Counted from the stretch's first letter, positions 1 to 11,917 are shown. The stretch: DNA of 64,000 bases from Thinopyrum elongatum (GCA_011799875.1 CM022298.1:260827757-260891756); one strand, 5' to 3'. The notes: a model not told the origin generated them from the sequence alone. Program-made: numbers and translations.

Positions 1-1075
1 TAGTAGCTTTATTTAATTTTCTAAAATCAATTACCATTCTATAGCCAGTAACAATTCCTTGTGGGATAAGTTTATTCTTATCATTAGGGACAACAGTAAT
101 ACCTCCTTTCTTAGGGGCACAATGAACAGGACTTACCCATCTACTATCAACTATAGGATAGATTATTCCTGCTTCCAGAAGATTTAGTATTTCAATTCTC
201 ACCACTTCTTTCATCTTAGGATTCAAACATCGTTGGTGATCAACAACAGGTTTAGCATCAGGCTCCATATTAATCTTGTGCTGACAGAGAGTGGGACTAA
301 TGCCCTTAAGATCATCAAGAGTATATCCAATAGCAGCACGGTGCTTCTTCAGAATTTTTAATAATCTCTCTTCTTCATGTTCTGAAAGTTTAGCACTAAT
401 AATAACAGGATATATCTTTTTCTCATCAAGATAAGCATACTTCAAAGTGTCAGGCAATTGCTTTAATTCAAACACAGGATCACCTTTAGGTGGAGGAGGT
501 CCTCCTAGAGTTTCAATAGGCAAATTGTATTTAAGGAGAGGTTGTTGTTCAAAGAATATTTTATCTATTTCATTTCTTTCATGCAAGTGCATATCATTTT
601 CATGGTCTAGCAAATATTGTTCTAATGGATCATTAGGAGGTACGGCAATAGAAGAAAGAACAATTATTTCATCCTTACTAGGTAATTCTTTATTATGGGG
701 TTGTCTACTAAACTTGGAGAAATTAAATTCATGAGACTCACCACCAAAGCTAACACTGATAGTTTCTTTATGGCAATCTATTGTAGCATTGACAGTGTTC
801 AAGAAAGGTCTACCAAAAATAATAGGACAAAAGTCATCTTGTGGGGAACCAAGAACTAGAAAATCAGTAGGGTATTTTATTTTCCCACACAAGACTTCAA
901 CATCTCTAACAATCCCAAGTGGTGTGATGGTGTCTCTGTTTGCAAGTTTAATAGTAACATCTATGTCTTCTATTTCGGCGGGTGCTATGTCATTCATAAT
1001 TTCTTGGTATAAGGTAAAAGGAATAGCACTCACGCTAGCCCCTAAATCACATACGCCATGATAGCAATGATCTCC
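1..1075 (-). pseudogene. Athila-like pol: aspartic protease and N-terminal reverse transcriptase (partial)
   Basis: The minus strand reads continuously through an aspartic protease, with active-site Asp-Leu-Gly-Ala-Ser at about 1,030-1,045 and the later FGRPFL motif near 800-815. A linker follows, then the N-terminal part of a reverse transcriptase with WVSPVH (about 125-145) and VIDFRKLN at the window edge (about 15-40). The catalytic palm (YVDD) would lie outside the window. The preceding gag frame ends at a TAG at 1,075-1,077, and the protease reads in another frame, so gag-pol is broken by a frameshift here. In life the enzyme would copy the element RNA in cytoplasmic particles. Confidence 0.85.
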
Positions 1076-1913
1076 TATTTAACTGAGACAACAGGCATGC
1101 CAACAACAGGTCTATGTTTATCTTTTTCATCGGGTTTGGCAATTCTAGCAGCTTCATCACAGAAGTAAATAACATGCCCATCAATATTTTCTACCAAGAG
1201 ATCTTTAACCATAGCAACACTAGGTTCTACTTTAATTTGTTCAGAGGGTTTAGGTGCTTTAATATTACTTTTGCGAACCACAGTTGATACCTTAGCATGT
1301 TCCTTTATCCTAACAGGGAAAGGTGGTTTTTCAATATAAGCAGTAGGCACAACTGGATCGACATTGTAAATGATAGTTTCATCTTTAGCTATAACCGGTT
1401 CTTTGATTTCTTCTTTAACAGGGGGGTGATATTTAAACCACTTCTCCTTAGGGAGATCAATATGAGCAAATGATTCACAAAAAGAGGCTACTATCTCAGA
1501 GTCAAGTCCATATTTAGTGCTAAACTTGTGAAAAGCATCGGTATTCATAAAAGATTTAACATAATCAAACTCAAGCTTAATACCTGATCTTTACCTTCGT
1601 CGAGTTCCCAATCTTCAGAGTTGCATTTAATTCTTTCTAAAAGATCCCACTTGAATTCAACAGTCTTCTTCATAAAAGAACCAGTACAAGAAGTATCAAG
1701 CATGGATTGATCATCACGAGAAAGCCGAGCATAAAAATTCTGAATAATAATTTCTCTTGAGAGCTCATGATTGGGGCATGAATATAACATTGACTTAAGC
1801 CTCCCCCAAGCTAGAGCGATACTTTCTCCTTCACAAGGCCAAAAATTATATATATAATTCCGATCACGATGAACTAGATGCATAGGATAAAAAATTTGGT
1901 GAAATTCCAATTT
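1076..1913 (-). pseudogene. Athila-like gag, C-terminal part
   Basis: This is the minus-strand continuation of the capsid protein begun at 9,376-9,713. It includes the retrotransposon gag core (HQIFYPMHLVHRDRNYIYNF region, then AWGRLKSML) followed by a Lys/Pro/Glu-rich stretch. The frame changes near 1,545, where two overlapping open stretches meet, which indicates an indel. No CCHC zinc knuckle was seen. The right end is the T4 insertion point; taking out T4 and one 5-bp target copy restores an uninterrupted gag frame with the part at 9,376. Confidence 0.75.
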
Positions 1914-1918
1914 TGATC

Positions 1919-2865
1919 TGTCGGGGTACACAAACAGGGGTGTATGTTTCCCCCTGACTTGTGCACGGATAGGCACGTCTCCGGCGCGGCAACAATGAGG
2001 CAAGCTCCACCAAGTATCCAAGACAAGGCCAAGCAGAAGAAATAGCTCTTTGAGAAATCAAAGGGCGGATCAAGAAGACAAAGACACAACGAAGGAACAA
2101 AATATCACTAAAGGAAAAGCCTCCCTTGCCGGGCAGGCGAGCCCGGTCAGGTCGAGGCAACCCCAAGGGCAAGCCCCAAGACCTCCCTGGCAAGGGTTGC
2201 CGGGGCCCCGACGGTCTGCTTCCCCACCAAGACTCCACCGCTCCACCTCACAGCAACGCCGGTCACTTATCGGTGCGGTGTCAAGCCCGCAAGAAAGTAA
2301 GTGGCTGTCATTTGGCATGTGGCAGCCATTTCTGAGGAAGATCACCCGTAAATGACACCCGTCCAGGGGCGTGTCACGCAGGCAGGCGAAAAGGTGGTTG
2401 AATGGCACGGCAAGGCTTGCCGGGCTGCTTCCACGACGTGACTCTAAGCGGTGCATTTAATGCACCTTGTCCTATCTGCAGAGTTAGGTATGATAGCACT
2501 GTGGCTATCTAATCACTGGATAATGACTGTTTTGCCACTGTGGTAACCCCTTTACCTATAAAAGGAGGGCCGAGGCAACCTTAGAAAGGATTCGGACCCT
2601 TGTACACTCATACGCGCGTAGCTGCTCTCCCCGAGGCAACCTTGCCGGGCTTGAGCGTTGCGTGTTCGTCACGGTCCTCCACCCAATCCACCAAAGCAGG
2701 AGTAGGGTTTTACGCCTCGCGGTGGCCCGAACCTGGGTAAAAACCACCCGTGCCACCATTGTCGTGTTGTTCTACGATCTCCACTCTTTGTGCAATGTGC
2801 CCTTCCCCCTTGCCGAACCACAAAGGGGCCGATGGTCCCATAGGTGATCGTGTCCAACCACGACA
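1919..2865 (+). repeat. T4 left (5') LTR
   Basis: The LTR begins TGTCGGGGTACAC and ends CCACGACA, giving a TGTCG/CGACA terminal inverted repeat. It matches 8,429-9,375 end to end in length (947 bp) with scattered substitutions. A TATAAAAGG box lies at 2,557-2,565 and should drive rightward transcription. The 3' half (from CTAAGCGGTGCATTTAATGC onward) closely resembles the LTR of T3. Confidence 0.92.
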
Positions 2866-2867
2866 TC

Positions 2868-2887
2868 TTTGGTGTGCCAAATAGGGG
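2868..2887 (+). other. T4 primer-binding site
   Basis: TTTGGTGTGCCAAATAGGGG lies two bases after the LTR. It is a decayed version of the TTTGGCGCGCCAGGTAGGGG site found intact in T2 and T3. The changes are C-to-T or G-to-A, as expected from deamination of methylated cytosines. The tRNA partner was not determined. Confidence 0.7.
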
Positions 2888-4091
2888 TGAGTGCTTGTGC
2901 GAACCCGAGGACGTAAACAACGCGACAAGCTGCGCTGACATCAGCGTCGACGCTCACATCATCAGCGGTTCCAAAGGAAAGAGGCGACGTGACCCCCTCA
3001 TTCTGCCTCGTCCGGACCGGGCGGCTCGGGACCATCGCACCGCCCCTATCCAAGGGGGAAGAACGAGGCATGCGGCAACACTGTCCTCCTAGAGGGATCC
3101 CGCCAAGCATGCCAGGTGACTGAGAGAATCACCTAGGCGGACGGAAAGTGTGGTATGGTCTCCTCCTCCTCCTCCCTCGTTTTCGCTCATCGACGGCAGA
3201 ACCGCGCAGGGGGCGACGTTTTCAACGTCAATGAGCCCACGCGGAACTTGGTTTTGCACTTGCCCCGCCAAGGGGAAGTCCTGAGGGAAGCGCTGGTGCA
3301 GATCCATTGATTGACTCCCCGGCAAGTACGCTCCGGCAAGGGCTGTCCGCGCCAGCGTGACTTTTTATGCCCATGGTCGTGACGTCGTCGGCAGCAAAGG
3401 GAGAGAGGAAAGAGGAGCCGACCATCCTTTTCCACCATACATTATCGCCCGCAAATATTCGATTACCCCCCTCCGGCTATTGCCTGGAGTGGGCATGCAA
3501 CTAACAAACCGCCAAGTCTCTTTCTTGTGCGCGTTTCTGTCGTTAACCGTTGCAGACCTAAAACCAACAAGCAAATGCCATCCCCTCGGGATATGCGGGC
3601 ATGACGAATGACCGCGGTTAAAGGAGAAGGGAAGCATGAACAAAATCTAAGTCCACGCATTCTCTTCTTTTTTTTTCTCCAGAATCTGCATTTGCTTATC
3701 CCTCGGATAGCCAGGATGTTTCGTATGAAGAAACCTTTCGTGTGGTGGCACCTTACCGGATTTTTCTGTGCCCCCACTCTGTTTCGAGCCTGCTCATAGA
3801 GTAGGCGGCTGCATTAAAGACGCCTAAGGAAAAACCTGCCGGGGCGTGTCTTCGCCAACTGAATGCTAAGGACCCGTTCCTCGTAGCAATCGCGGCAACA
3901 TGCTACTAGCGGGCAACCAAAGCACACAAAAAGAAACTAACCATACAAACATCCATGGATAAAACATAAGAGGGATAGCATGCATTTGAAATTAATTAAA
4001 CACTAGTTCAGCGCGAGCAAAGGTAGTACGGGATCTAAACACAAGACATGGATAATGTTTTGTTACAGGGCAACACAGCGACGCAAATGAT
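2888..4091 (+). other. T4 leader without gag
   Basis: The first 50 or so bases after the primer site (TTGTGCGAACCCGAGGACGT region) resemble the T3 leader at 25,031-25,060, and then the similarity is lost. No gag motif is visible. The right part probably holds the 3' UTR of the antisense gene that ends at 4,092. Confidence 0.55.
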
Positions 4092-7000
4092 TCAGGGCCG
4101 TGCTTGGCGGCCACATGGAGCCCTAGGGACGGAGAGCACCTTGTCGGTGAAAGGGGCAGCCTTCTCCTCGGCATCGGAAATGTCAGCACCTTCTAGCGGC
4201 CTCCTGAAGACATCGGCGAGGTTGAGGTCCGGATGGCAGAAGGCGATGTTGCTCAAGACCATGAAGAGGGCATTTCGGGCAAGCTTTTGGGACTCGCTTG
4301 CGAAATGAGCAGCTCTTTCTTCCTCATGCATCCTTAGCCCTTCGATCAATCCGTCGAAGAAGAGCGATAGCTTGACACTTGGGACCTTGTGCCTCTCAAC
4401 CGAGAAGGCTGGGCTCTCCATGCCCATCATTGCGATCTGGGCAGTGAGGCGCTCGGCAATGTCGACCGGGTTCTTGATCCAAAGATCGCGCTGCCAAACC
4501 TGGTTCGCCAGTTTGTCCTCCGCGTCCTTCTGGAGGATCTTCGTATTTTCCAAGTCCCTTATCAGCTGCTTCTCACGAACCCCGGCAGACTCAATCTTGC
4601 TCTCTAAAGTGCCAAGCTTTGCCTTCATATCAGTGATGGTGCCGTTAGTGGTATCAAGGGCCTGGCCTTTGGAGGAGAGTTGTGATTGCACCTCTTTCAG
4701 AAGGATCTCCGCCTTCTGTGCCTCCTCCTTAAGGGCCGCAGCTTCCTTGGCACTCCCAGCAAGCTCCTCTGTCAGTTTGGCCACCTGTTGATCAAGGTCA
4801 TCCTTGGCAGTGGACGCAGCGACAAGATCATCGGCAACTTTCTTTAGTTGAGTAGCGGAGTCAAGGGTGAGCGCGTCAACGGCCACCTTGTGCTTGTCTT
4901 CCAGCTCCTTGGTGCATTGCTGGACGAGGGTCTCCAGCTCTCCGTCCATGCTACGAAGGGTGGCCTCGAGGCTCTCTTCCCGGGAAGAGACGTCCTTCTC
5001 TCTAGCATCCAGAAGTGCTACGCGCTCCGCCAGACGGGCTTCTCGAGCAGTGACATCCTCTTTCGCCATGGTGATCGTCTCCTGTTGCCGCAGAAGGACA
5101 TGGAACTACTTGCTGTGCCACTCGTGCAGCTCGCTGCCCTTGTCCCTCAGCTTCTGATCCACGCTGTTGGCAGAATTGGGCTGCTCCTTGAGTGTCAAGC
5201 ACTTCTGGCGATACCTGTTCTGTATTTCCTTGATGCCTGTTGCCACCAACTCCAGGAAGGACAGGTCCAGAACTGCGCTGACTGAGTCATCAGCCTCCTC
5301 AGCATGCTGGGACAACGGTGCAATAATATGTTGGATCTCTTTGTCAAGGTCATCGCTTGCTGCCGCGGACGAGCCAAGGGCTCCAAGTACAGGTTGTGCA
5401 AGGGCCAGCATCAGACTGCTCGAAGATGGCTGTGGGGCTGCGGTCGAGGCGCCCAATTGGGGAGGAGGGCTCATGGTCTGGAGGGGAGCCTTCTCCTCGA
5501 CCACCACCTCTAGTCCTGGCACACTGCCAGGGACCTCCTCTGAGACCCCTCAGATATCCCCGGCAGAATGTTCCTGACCCTCTGCGGTAGCGATCTTGGC
5601 CGCCTCTTTAGCAGCATCCTTGCCGATGCTGGACACCTCTTCCAGCAGTTCTGGTTCTTCGACCACCAGGGCTGCAACACGAGATCAGTAGATAATGGCA
5701 GAGAAATAGTATGCATCAGAAGGCTAGAGACTTGAAGCAAAACAATAAAAGCAAAGGAAGACGGAAGGACGAGCAAGTTACCTGGAATCGTTTGCCGTGG
5801 AAGGGCTACGGTTTCCCCGGCAGCATCAATTGCCGGGATGCGACCACCGCCCTCTTCCCCGGTGACCATGGCATCAACTTGAACCGGTCCTTCCGTAGGG
5901 GCCCTCGCCGGAGATCCCTCGGCTCGGATATCAGGAAGGCTGGACCCCTCTTGAAGAACCTCGCCGGGGGGAATCTCCCCTCCTTCTTTGGCTGGAGGTG
6001 AGGAATGTTCATCCATGCCACCCTTGGCGGAAGAGGCATGTCCCACGCTTCCTTGCCGAGGGCTGGGCTAGGGGTTTGGCGCTGGATCATTCGTGTTGCT
6101 TCCTGCCAAGCCTGTGCCCTCCGAGGGCCCCGACGACTCCGCCTGCCTGGGACGTTTGGTCCGGTGGATGAGGGTTTCTTCCTCCTCTTCTTCCCTGGCG
6201 AAGGCAGCGGATAAAGTTGGATCAGGTAGTCAACAAATGCGCAAGATACCAACAGAAGGGAAGGCATTTTCCTTACTCTGAATCCATGAGCATGGAGCCC
6301 AACGCGAACTCCATAGGTGGCAGGGGTGCTCTGCTTCTCTTCAGGGTGGTGGGGGCAGTGCTTCCCTGCAACTCCACGCCTTGCTGGGGCGCAGGGAGCT
6401 CCGGCAAGGATGAGCTGCGCGAGGAGCTCGAGTCTGATTGGGAACTGGAGTTGACTCCCGTGACTGCCCATCGCTTGGCGGGAGGGGTCTTGGCCTCAGA
6501 AAGGCGAGAAGAATGCCGGCGCTCCACGTCCGGCTTGTCGCCCTTGGAGGCGATCTTCTTCACCATCCTGACGGCAGGCGCAGGAGCAGGAGCTGCTGGT
6601 CCCAGACTAGCCGCCCGCCTACGTGGACGCTGGTCCAAGTCTGGCTCGGGGGCTTGTGGGCCCGCTGAGAGCCACTCCTCCTTGGGCTGCTCCACCGCCT
6701 CGGCCTCTTCCCCTTCCTGGGCTTCCGCTGCCGCGGCATACAAGGCTTCGATCCCGGCAGGCTCACTCCCGGCAGGATCATCCCCGGCAACCTCCTCTGC
6801 GGCATGCGCCTCGCTCCTATCACGGGAGGAGTCCCCGTCTTTGGCCTCCCCTTCCTTTTCCTCCTCCACCTTTCCGGGCCTCGCCTTCTCGGCGGCCCGG
6901 AACGCTTTGTCCTCCTCAATCCGCCTCTACCATGGAGGTGCGCTTGAACATGTTGTTCTCCACTCTGGTAGCCCTTTCCACCAAGCTGGCAGTCCACTCA

Positions 7001-8040
7001 AGCTCTGCGTCAAGCTCGGGTGGCTGTCAATCACTCGCAATCCCGTAAGCATTGCAGTCGGGCATCCACTTCAAAATCTTATCCAAGGCAGAGTTGACAT
7101 TCAGCGGAACAACACCTGTCGGCAATTTGAATGGCCCAAGGCTACCGAACAGTTGTTCATATAGCCAGCCATGGTCATAAACTGACAGGTTGTTGATGAG
7201 GCCTGGATAAAGACGCATCCTATCCGCGGCATCACCATACCACCAGGCAAACCTGTTCCTTTTCTGCAGCGGCGCAATGTGGCGTTGAAGAAAATTAGCT
7301 CTTACCTGTTCAATGGTTAGCCCGGCAGCTTTGAGACGGGCAATTCTGTTCAGCGTCGGGCAAAGCCTGTCGTCAGTAAGGCCCAGTTCCCTCTAGTCGT
7401 TGCCACGCACGATGCACTCCGTCCGCGCCTGGCAATACTTTGGAGCGTCCTCATCCTGGATCCAGCACCAGTCCGCCCGCCATTCCTCCCATCTACCTCG
7501 CTGTTGGCCAGGAAGATAATCCCAAATCTCCCTCTTCTCTCGGGGAATCCAACTTATGTTTCCCGAGTGATGGGCTTTGTTTTCCACCCTCAGGACGAAA
7601 AAGTGCCTGAACAGATCCACGTTGGGGGCGACCCCGACGAAGTTCTCGCACAAATGGGCAAAAATCGCCATGCACGCCATCGCATTTGGTGTAAAATCTA
7701 AGAGGTGGAAACCATACACCACCATCATCGCCTCAAAGAAATCCGAGAAGGAGGGACAAAGGCCGTAGAGGAATTACCCGCAGAAAAATCGATATGAATT
7801 CGACGGATCCTCCTTCCCCTCCGGCAAGACTACGGGTGCTCCATGCCCCTTTGGAACTTCCATTCCCCACATGTATCCATACCTTGCAACCAAGGGATCG
7901 CTGTCCAGGCTCGATGGGAAGAAGACCACATCTCCCCGTTGCTTCTTGTCCAGTTCCGCTACTCTCCTCTTGTTCCCCTCCGCGGCCGTCTCCTTCGCGG
8001 TGGTCACCTGCTTCCCCTTGGCCGCGGGTTTCTTTCCCAT
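4092..8040 (-). pseudogene. T4 antisense gene: Transposase_28-like N-terminus with coiled-coil C-terminus, spliced, decayed
   Basis: A likely ATG is at 8,040 (MGKKPAAKG). One minus-strand frame runs to about 7,027 and contains motifs I associate with the plant 'putative gypsy type transposon' family (Pfam Transposase_28): ACMAIFAHLCENFVGV, RWEEWRADWCWI and PKYCQARTE. Three in-frame stops interrupt it (7,774-7,776, 7,393-7,395, 7,027-7,029). A Glu/Ala/Ser-rich block follows in another frame to a GTAAGG donor at 6,271-6,276. Candidate introns are 6,195-6,276 and 5,672-5,781, both GT-AG. The last exon runs from 5,671, with a stop near 5,106, and ends in a long coiled coil (5,069-4,092; REARLAERVALLDAREKDV, KELEDKHKV). 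The function is unknown; despite the Pfam name no transposase catalytic residues are evident. Confidence 0.7.
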
Positions 8041-8180
8041 CCTCAGGAGCTGTGGAAGGGATGGAAGGTTGGGTGAGGTGTTGAATGCAAATGCGTGCAT
8101 GGTGCGGTCGTGTGGCTTGAGGAAGAAGATGGTGGACAGTGAAACAGGTGCGAATGAGCCGCGCCCTTTCACGTTTTTCC

Positions 8181-8188
8181 CTTTTATG
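8181..8188 (-). promoter_or_regulatory. Candidate TATA box of the T4 antisense gene
   Basis: The minus strand reads CATAAAAG about 140 bases upstream of the antisense ATG at 8,040 and inside the 3' end of the element. The placement matches the TATA motifs of T1, T2 and T3. It is a weak single motif, and its standing rests on recurrence. Confidence 0.45.
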
Positions 8189-8410
8189 AGGAACGGGCGT
8201 AAGGAAAGGGGGCGACTCTTCACTGCTTTCCTCGAAAAGTTACCGTTTTACATTAACTGCTACAGTCCCATGACCCCACGACCTGTGGTAATTACGCGTA
8301 GTGGATGTTGGTTTGACTAGTCATCACAACCGCTGCAGGCGCAACATTCCCTTGACACGTGTCCATGCACTATTTAGGGCCTAACCCAACGTGCCCGGCG
8401 ACACGTATGG

Positions 8411-8428
8411 CTCAGGCCCGGGGGCTTC
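8411..8428 (+). other. T4 polypurine tract
   Basis: CTCAGGCCCGGGGGCTTC directly precedes the right LTR. The CCCGGGGGCT core is shared with T2 and T3 and in part with T1. It would prime plus-strand DNA synthesis. Confidence 0.75.
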
Positions 8429-9375
8429 TGTCGGGGTACACAAACAGGAGTGTATGTTTCCCCCTGACTTGTGCATGGACAGGCACGTCTTCGGTGCGGT
8501 AACAACGAGGCAAGCTCCACCAAGTATCCAAGACAAGGCCAAGCAGAAGAAATAGCTCTTTGAGAAATCAAAGGGCGGATCAAGAAGACCAAGACAAGTC
8601 GAAGGAACAAAATATCACTAAAGGAAAAGCCTCCCTTGCCAGGCAGGCGAGCCTGGTCAGGTCGAGGCTACCCCAAGGGCAAGCCCCAAGACCTCCCCGG
8701 CAAGGGTTGTCGGGGCCCCGACGGTCTGCTTCCCCGCCAAGACTCCACCTCTCCACCTCACAGCAACGCCGGTCACTTATCGGTGCGGTGTCTAGCCCCC
8801 AAGAGATTAAGTGGCTATCATTTGGCACGTGGCAGCCATTTCTGAGGAAGATCACCCCTAAATGACACCCGTCCAGGGGTGTGTCATGCAGGCAGGCGAA
8901 AAGGTGGTTGAATGGCACGGCAAGGCTTGCCGGGCTGCTTCCACGATGTGACTCTAAGCGGTGCATTTAATGCACCTTGTCTTGTCTGCAGAGTTAGGTA
9001 TGATAGCAATGTGGCTATCTAATCACTAGATAATGACTGTTTTGCCACTGTGGTAACCCCTGTACCTATAAAAGGAGGGCCGAGGCAACCTTAGAAAGGA
9101 TTCGGACCCTTGTACACCCATACGCACGTAGCTGCTCTCCCCGAGGCAACCTTGCCGGGCATGAGCGCTGCGTGTTCGTCATGGTCCTCCACCCAATCCA
9201 CCAAAGCAGGAGTAGGGTTTTACGCCTCACGGCGGACTGAACCTGGGTAAAACCCACCCGCGTCACCATTGCCGTGTTGTTCTACAGTCTCCGCTCTTTG
9301 TGCAACGTGCCCTTCCCCCTTCCCGAACCATAAAGGGGCCGATGGTCCCATAGGTGATCGTGTCCAACCACGACA
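8429..9375 (+). repeat. T4 right (3') LTR
   Basis: This is the 947-bp partner of 1,919-2,865. It has the same TGTCGGGG start and CGACA end, and a TATAAAAGG box at 9,067-9,075. The host Athila gag sequence resumes immediately after it. Confidence 0.92.
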
Positions 9376-9713
9376 CAATCGATTCCAGTTCCAAGATCCA
9401 ATATCATTGCATAGCCTATACCATGTCAATGATTTTCCCTTCAAAGATAAAGGGAAAACCTTCTTCTTAGCTTCATCTCCGGGTAGACCTGCAAGCTTAA
9501 ATAATCCACAAATTTCATCCTCATGTATCAGATGCATATCGGGATGCTCAGTTCCATCTCCTGCATAAGGATTAGCTAGCAGTTGTTATATCATACCCGA
9601 AGGAATTTCATAACCAATATTTTCAGTAGGTGCAATAGGTTGAGGGGCAACTATTTGTGTTTTTGGTCGAGGTGAAGATACCTCGAACAAACCCCTCAAA
9701 GGATGGTTTCCAT
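9376..9713 (-). pseudogene. Athila-like gag, N-terminal part
   Basis: The gag probably begins at an ATG at 9,711-9,713 and reads on the minus strand towards 9,376. A TGA appears a few codons after the start and another stop about 50 codons in. The segment ending in EAKKKVFPLSLKGKSLTWY is the classic start of the plant retrotransposon gag domain. It continues after T4 at 1,913. Confidence 0.75.
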
Positions 9714-9791
9714 AGTGACAAGTGACAATAAATTTCAGCACGTAATATAATTGTTTCCTTACAGATTTTCACTTACCAAGAGCGCTTCACT

Positions 9792-9809
9792 CCCCGGCAA
9801 CGGTGCCAG
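9792..9809 (-). other. Primer-binding site of the Athila-like element
   Basis: The minus strand reads TGGCACCGTTGCCGGGGA ten bases downstream of the LTR end. This matches the tRNA-Asp-type site (TGGCGCCGTTGCC) used by Athila/Sabrina-like elements, with one C-to-T type change. Confidence 0.8.
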
Positions 9810-9819
9810 AAAAGAGTCT

Positions 9820-11315
9820 TGATGACCCACAAGTATAGGGGGTCAATTTTAGTCCTTTTGATAAGTAAGAGTCTCAAACCCAACGAGGAGTAGAAGGAAA
9901 TGATAAGTGGTTTTCAGCAAGGTAATTTCTGCAAGCACTGAAATTGTTGGTAATAGGTAGTTTGATAGCAAGATAATTTGTAACAAGCAAGTAACGGTAA
10001 TGGTAAATAAAGTGCAACAAGATAGCCCAATCCTTTTGTGGCAAAGGACAGGCCAAAACGGTCTCTTATAATAAGCAAAGCGTTCTTGAGGGCACACGGG
10101 AATTTCATCTAGACACTTGCATCATGTTGGTTTGATTCGCGTTCGCTACTTTGATAATTTGATATGTGGGTGGACCGGTGCTTGGGTGCTGTTCTTACTT
10201 GAACAAGCCTCCCACTTATGATTAACTCCCTCGCAAGCATCCGCAACTACGAGAAAAGTATTAAGCATTAAACATATGGATCCAAATCAGTCCCTTACGA
10301 AGTAGCGCATAAACTAGGGTTTAAGCTTCTGTCACTCTAGCAACCCATCATCTAATAACAACTCCACGCATTCCCTTAGGCCCAAAGATGGTGAAGTGCC
10401 ATTTAGTCGACATTCACATGACACCACTAAGGGAATCTCAACATTCATATCATCAAAATATCGAGCACATATCAAATTCACATGATTACTTGCAACATGA
10501 CTTCCCCCGTGACCTCAAGAACAAAAGTAACTACTCACAAATGATATTCATGCTCAAGATCAGAGTGGTATTAAATAGCATAATGGATCTGAACATATAA
10601 TCTTCCACCAAATAAACCATATAGTAATCAACTACAAGATGTAATCAACACTACTAGACACCCACAGGTACCAATCTGAGGTTCCAGTACAAATATTGAA
10701 CACAAGAGATGAACTAGGGTTTGAGATGAGATGGTGATGTTGAAGATGTTGATGAAGATTGGCCTCCCAAAGATGAGAGGGTTGTTGGTGATGATGATGG
10801 TTTCGATTTCTCCCTCCGGGAGGGAAGTTCCCCCGGCAGAATCGCTCCGCTAGAGGGCAAAAGTGCTCCTGCCAAGTTCTGCCTCGAGACGGCGGCGCTA
10901 CGTCCCGAAATCCTCTCCTTATTTTTTCTAGGTCAAAAAACCTTATGTACCAAAAGATGGGCACCGGAGGTGGGATGGGCTGGCCACAACTCACCAGGGC
11001 GCGCTTGGGGGGCCTGGCACGCCCTGGTGTCTTGTGGTCACCAGGTGGCCCCCCTCCGGTAGTTATTTGCTCCAGTGTTTTTTATATATTCCAAAATAAT
11101 TCTTCGTAAATTTTCAGCTCATTTGGAGATTTGCAGAATAGGTATCTCTGACATAGCTTTTTCAGGTCCAGAATTCCAGCTGCTGATATTCTCCCTCTTT
11201 GTGTAACCTTGCATATTATGAGAGAAAAGGCATTAGAATTACTCCATAAAGCATTATTATGCATAAAAACATTATAAATAACAGGAAGAAAACATGATGC
11301 AAAATGGATGTATCA
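9820..11315 (-). repeat. 5' LTR of the Athila-like element
   Basis: This is a 1,496-bp LTR that, on the minus strand, starts TGATACATCCATTTTGC and ends GGGTCATCA, a TGAT/ATCA inverted terminus. The partner LTR is outside the window. Its outer edge at 11,315 falls inside the left LTR of T1. No convincing coding sequence is present, although short open stretches occur on both strands. Confidence 0.85.
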
Positions 11316-11664
11316 GTGTGTGCTCCAAGTCAAGATGGAAGATCAGGCGTCCCCTTGATGTAACCGACTATATGTAAACCCTAGTACCCCTGGTCTCTAT
11401 ATAAACCAGAGGGTTTACTCCGTAGAGGCTAGAAGAACAATCGCCATCCTACTAGTTAGGGTTTAGTTCGTTGGATCTCGTCGTAGATCTACTCTGTAAT
11501 CCCCATATACACAAGAAATACAATCAAGCAGGACGTAGGGTTTTACCTCTTAGAGAGGTCCCGAACCTGGGTAAACACAGTGGCCCACGTCTACTATTTC
11601 CCATCGATCCAAGATCCATAGTTCGGGACCCCTTACCCGAGATCCGCCGGTTTTGACATCGACA
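11316..11664 (+). repeat. T1 left LTR, truncated by the Athila insertion
   Basis: It aligns with about 36,121-36,469 of the right LTR over its full remaining length, including TATATAAA at 11,398-11,405, the AAACCAGAGGGTTTA segment and the end TTTTGACATCGACA. The missing start should lie beyond the other end of the Athila-like element, left of the window. No primer-binding site is recognisable right after it (11,665-11,700), which suggests a deletion. Confidence 0.88.
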
Positions 11665-11917
11665 ACCAGCCCAACCGCCCCCTCGAGAGAGCGATAGGCC
11701 GGCTGGCGAGGCCGAACACCCACCAGCCCCTCCTCGCCATAAAGGCAAGGAGGCGACACAGCCAGAATATCTATATGATCTTCAGCATGACCTGGCCGCT
11801 AGAGCAGGTCAGTCACGGTCCATCTATGGATAAAGAGGTTACCCTCCTGACAGAAGAGACGGATACCAAGCATGGCTCGACCGGAACGATAGGGTTCGGG
11901 AACAACATCGGGCTAGG

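Larger units (their letters stand above)
1919..9375 (+). mobile_element. T4: non-autonomous Tat-type LTR retrotransposon with an antisense gene
   Basis: This is a complete 7,457-bp element with two 947-bp LTRs (1,919-2,865 and 8,429-9,375), a primer-binding site after the left LTR and a GC-rich polypurine tract before the right one, so it is transcribed left to right. The flanking 5-mers are TGATC (1,914-1,918) and CAATC (9,376-9,380). The host gag frame shows that the original target was CAATC and the left copy mutated. No gag, protease, RT, RNase H or integrase is recognisable in the interior. The only substantial coding region runs in the opposite direction (8,040 to 4,092). The element shares LTR, primer site and polypurine tract design with T3, its likely source of proteins. 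Confidence 0.9.
1..11315 (-). mobile_element. Athila-type Ty3/gypsy retrotransposon, 5' half
   Basis: Read on the minus strand, the element starts with its 5' LTR (11,315 to 9,820), followed by a tRNA-Asp-type primer-binding site, gag, an aspartic protease and the start of reverse transcriptase; the rest lies left of position 1. The protease has the Asp-Leu-Gly-Ala-Ser active site typical of the Athila lineage. The body is interrupted by T4 (1,919-9,375). The right end at 11,315 abuts the truncated left LTR of T1, so this element inserted into T1; the expected 5-bp duplication would be GTGTG at 11,316-11,320, with the partner copy outside the window. Stop codons and frameshifts in gag and at the gag-protease junction show that it is inactive. 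A WHAM/Sabrina/BAGY-2 kinship is suggested by the LTR start, but the exact family is uncertain. Confidence 0.85.

Noticed and set aside
2050..2456. Overlapping open frames within the T4 LTR (and their copies at 8,560-8,966)
   Set aside because: They recur in both LTRs and, in part, in T3 LTRs; they reflect LTR nucleotide conservation, not protein coding.
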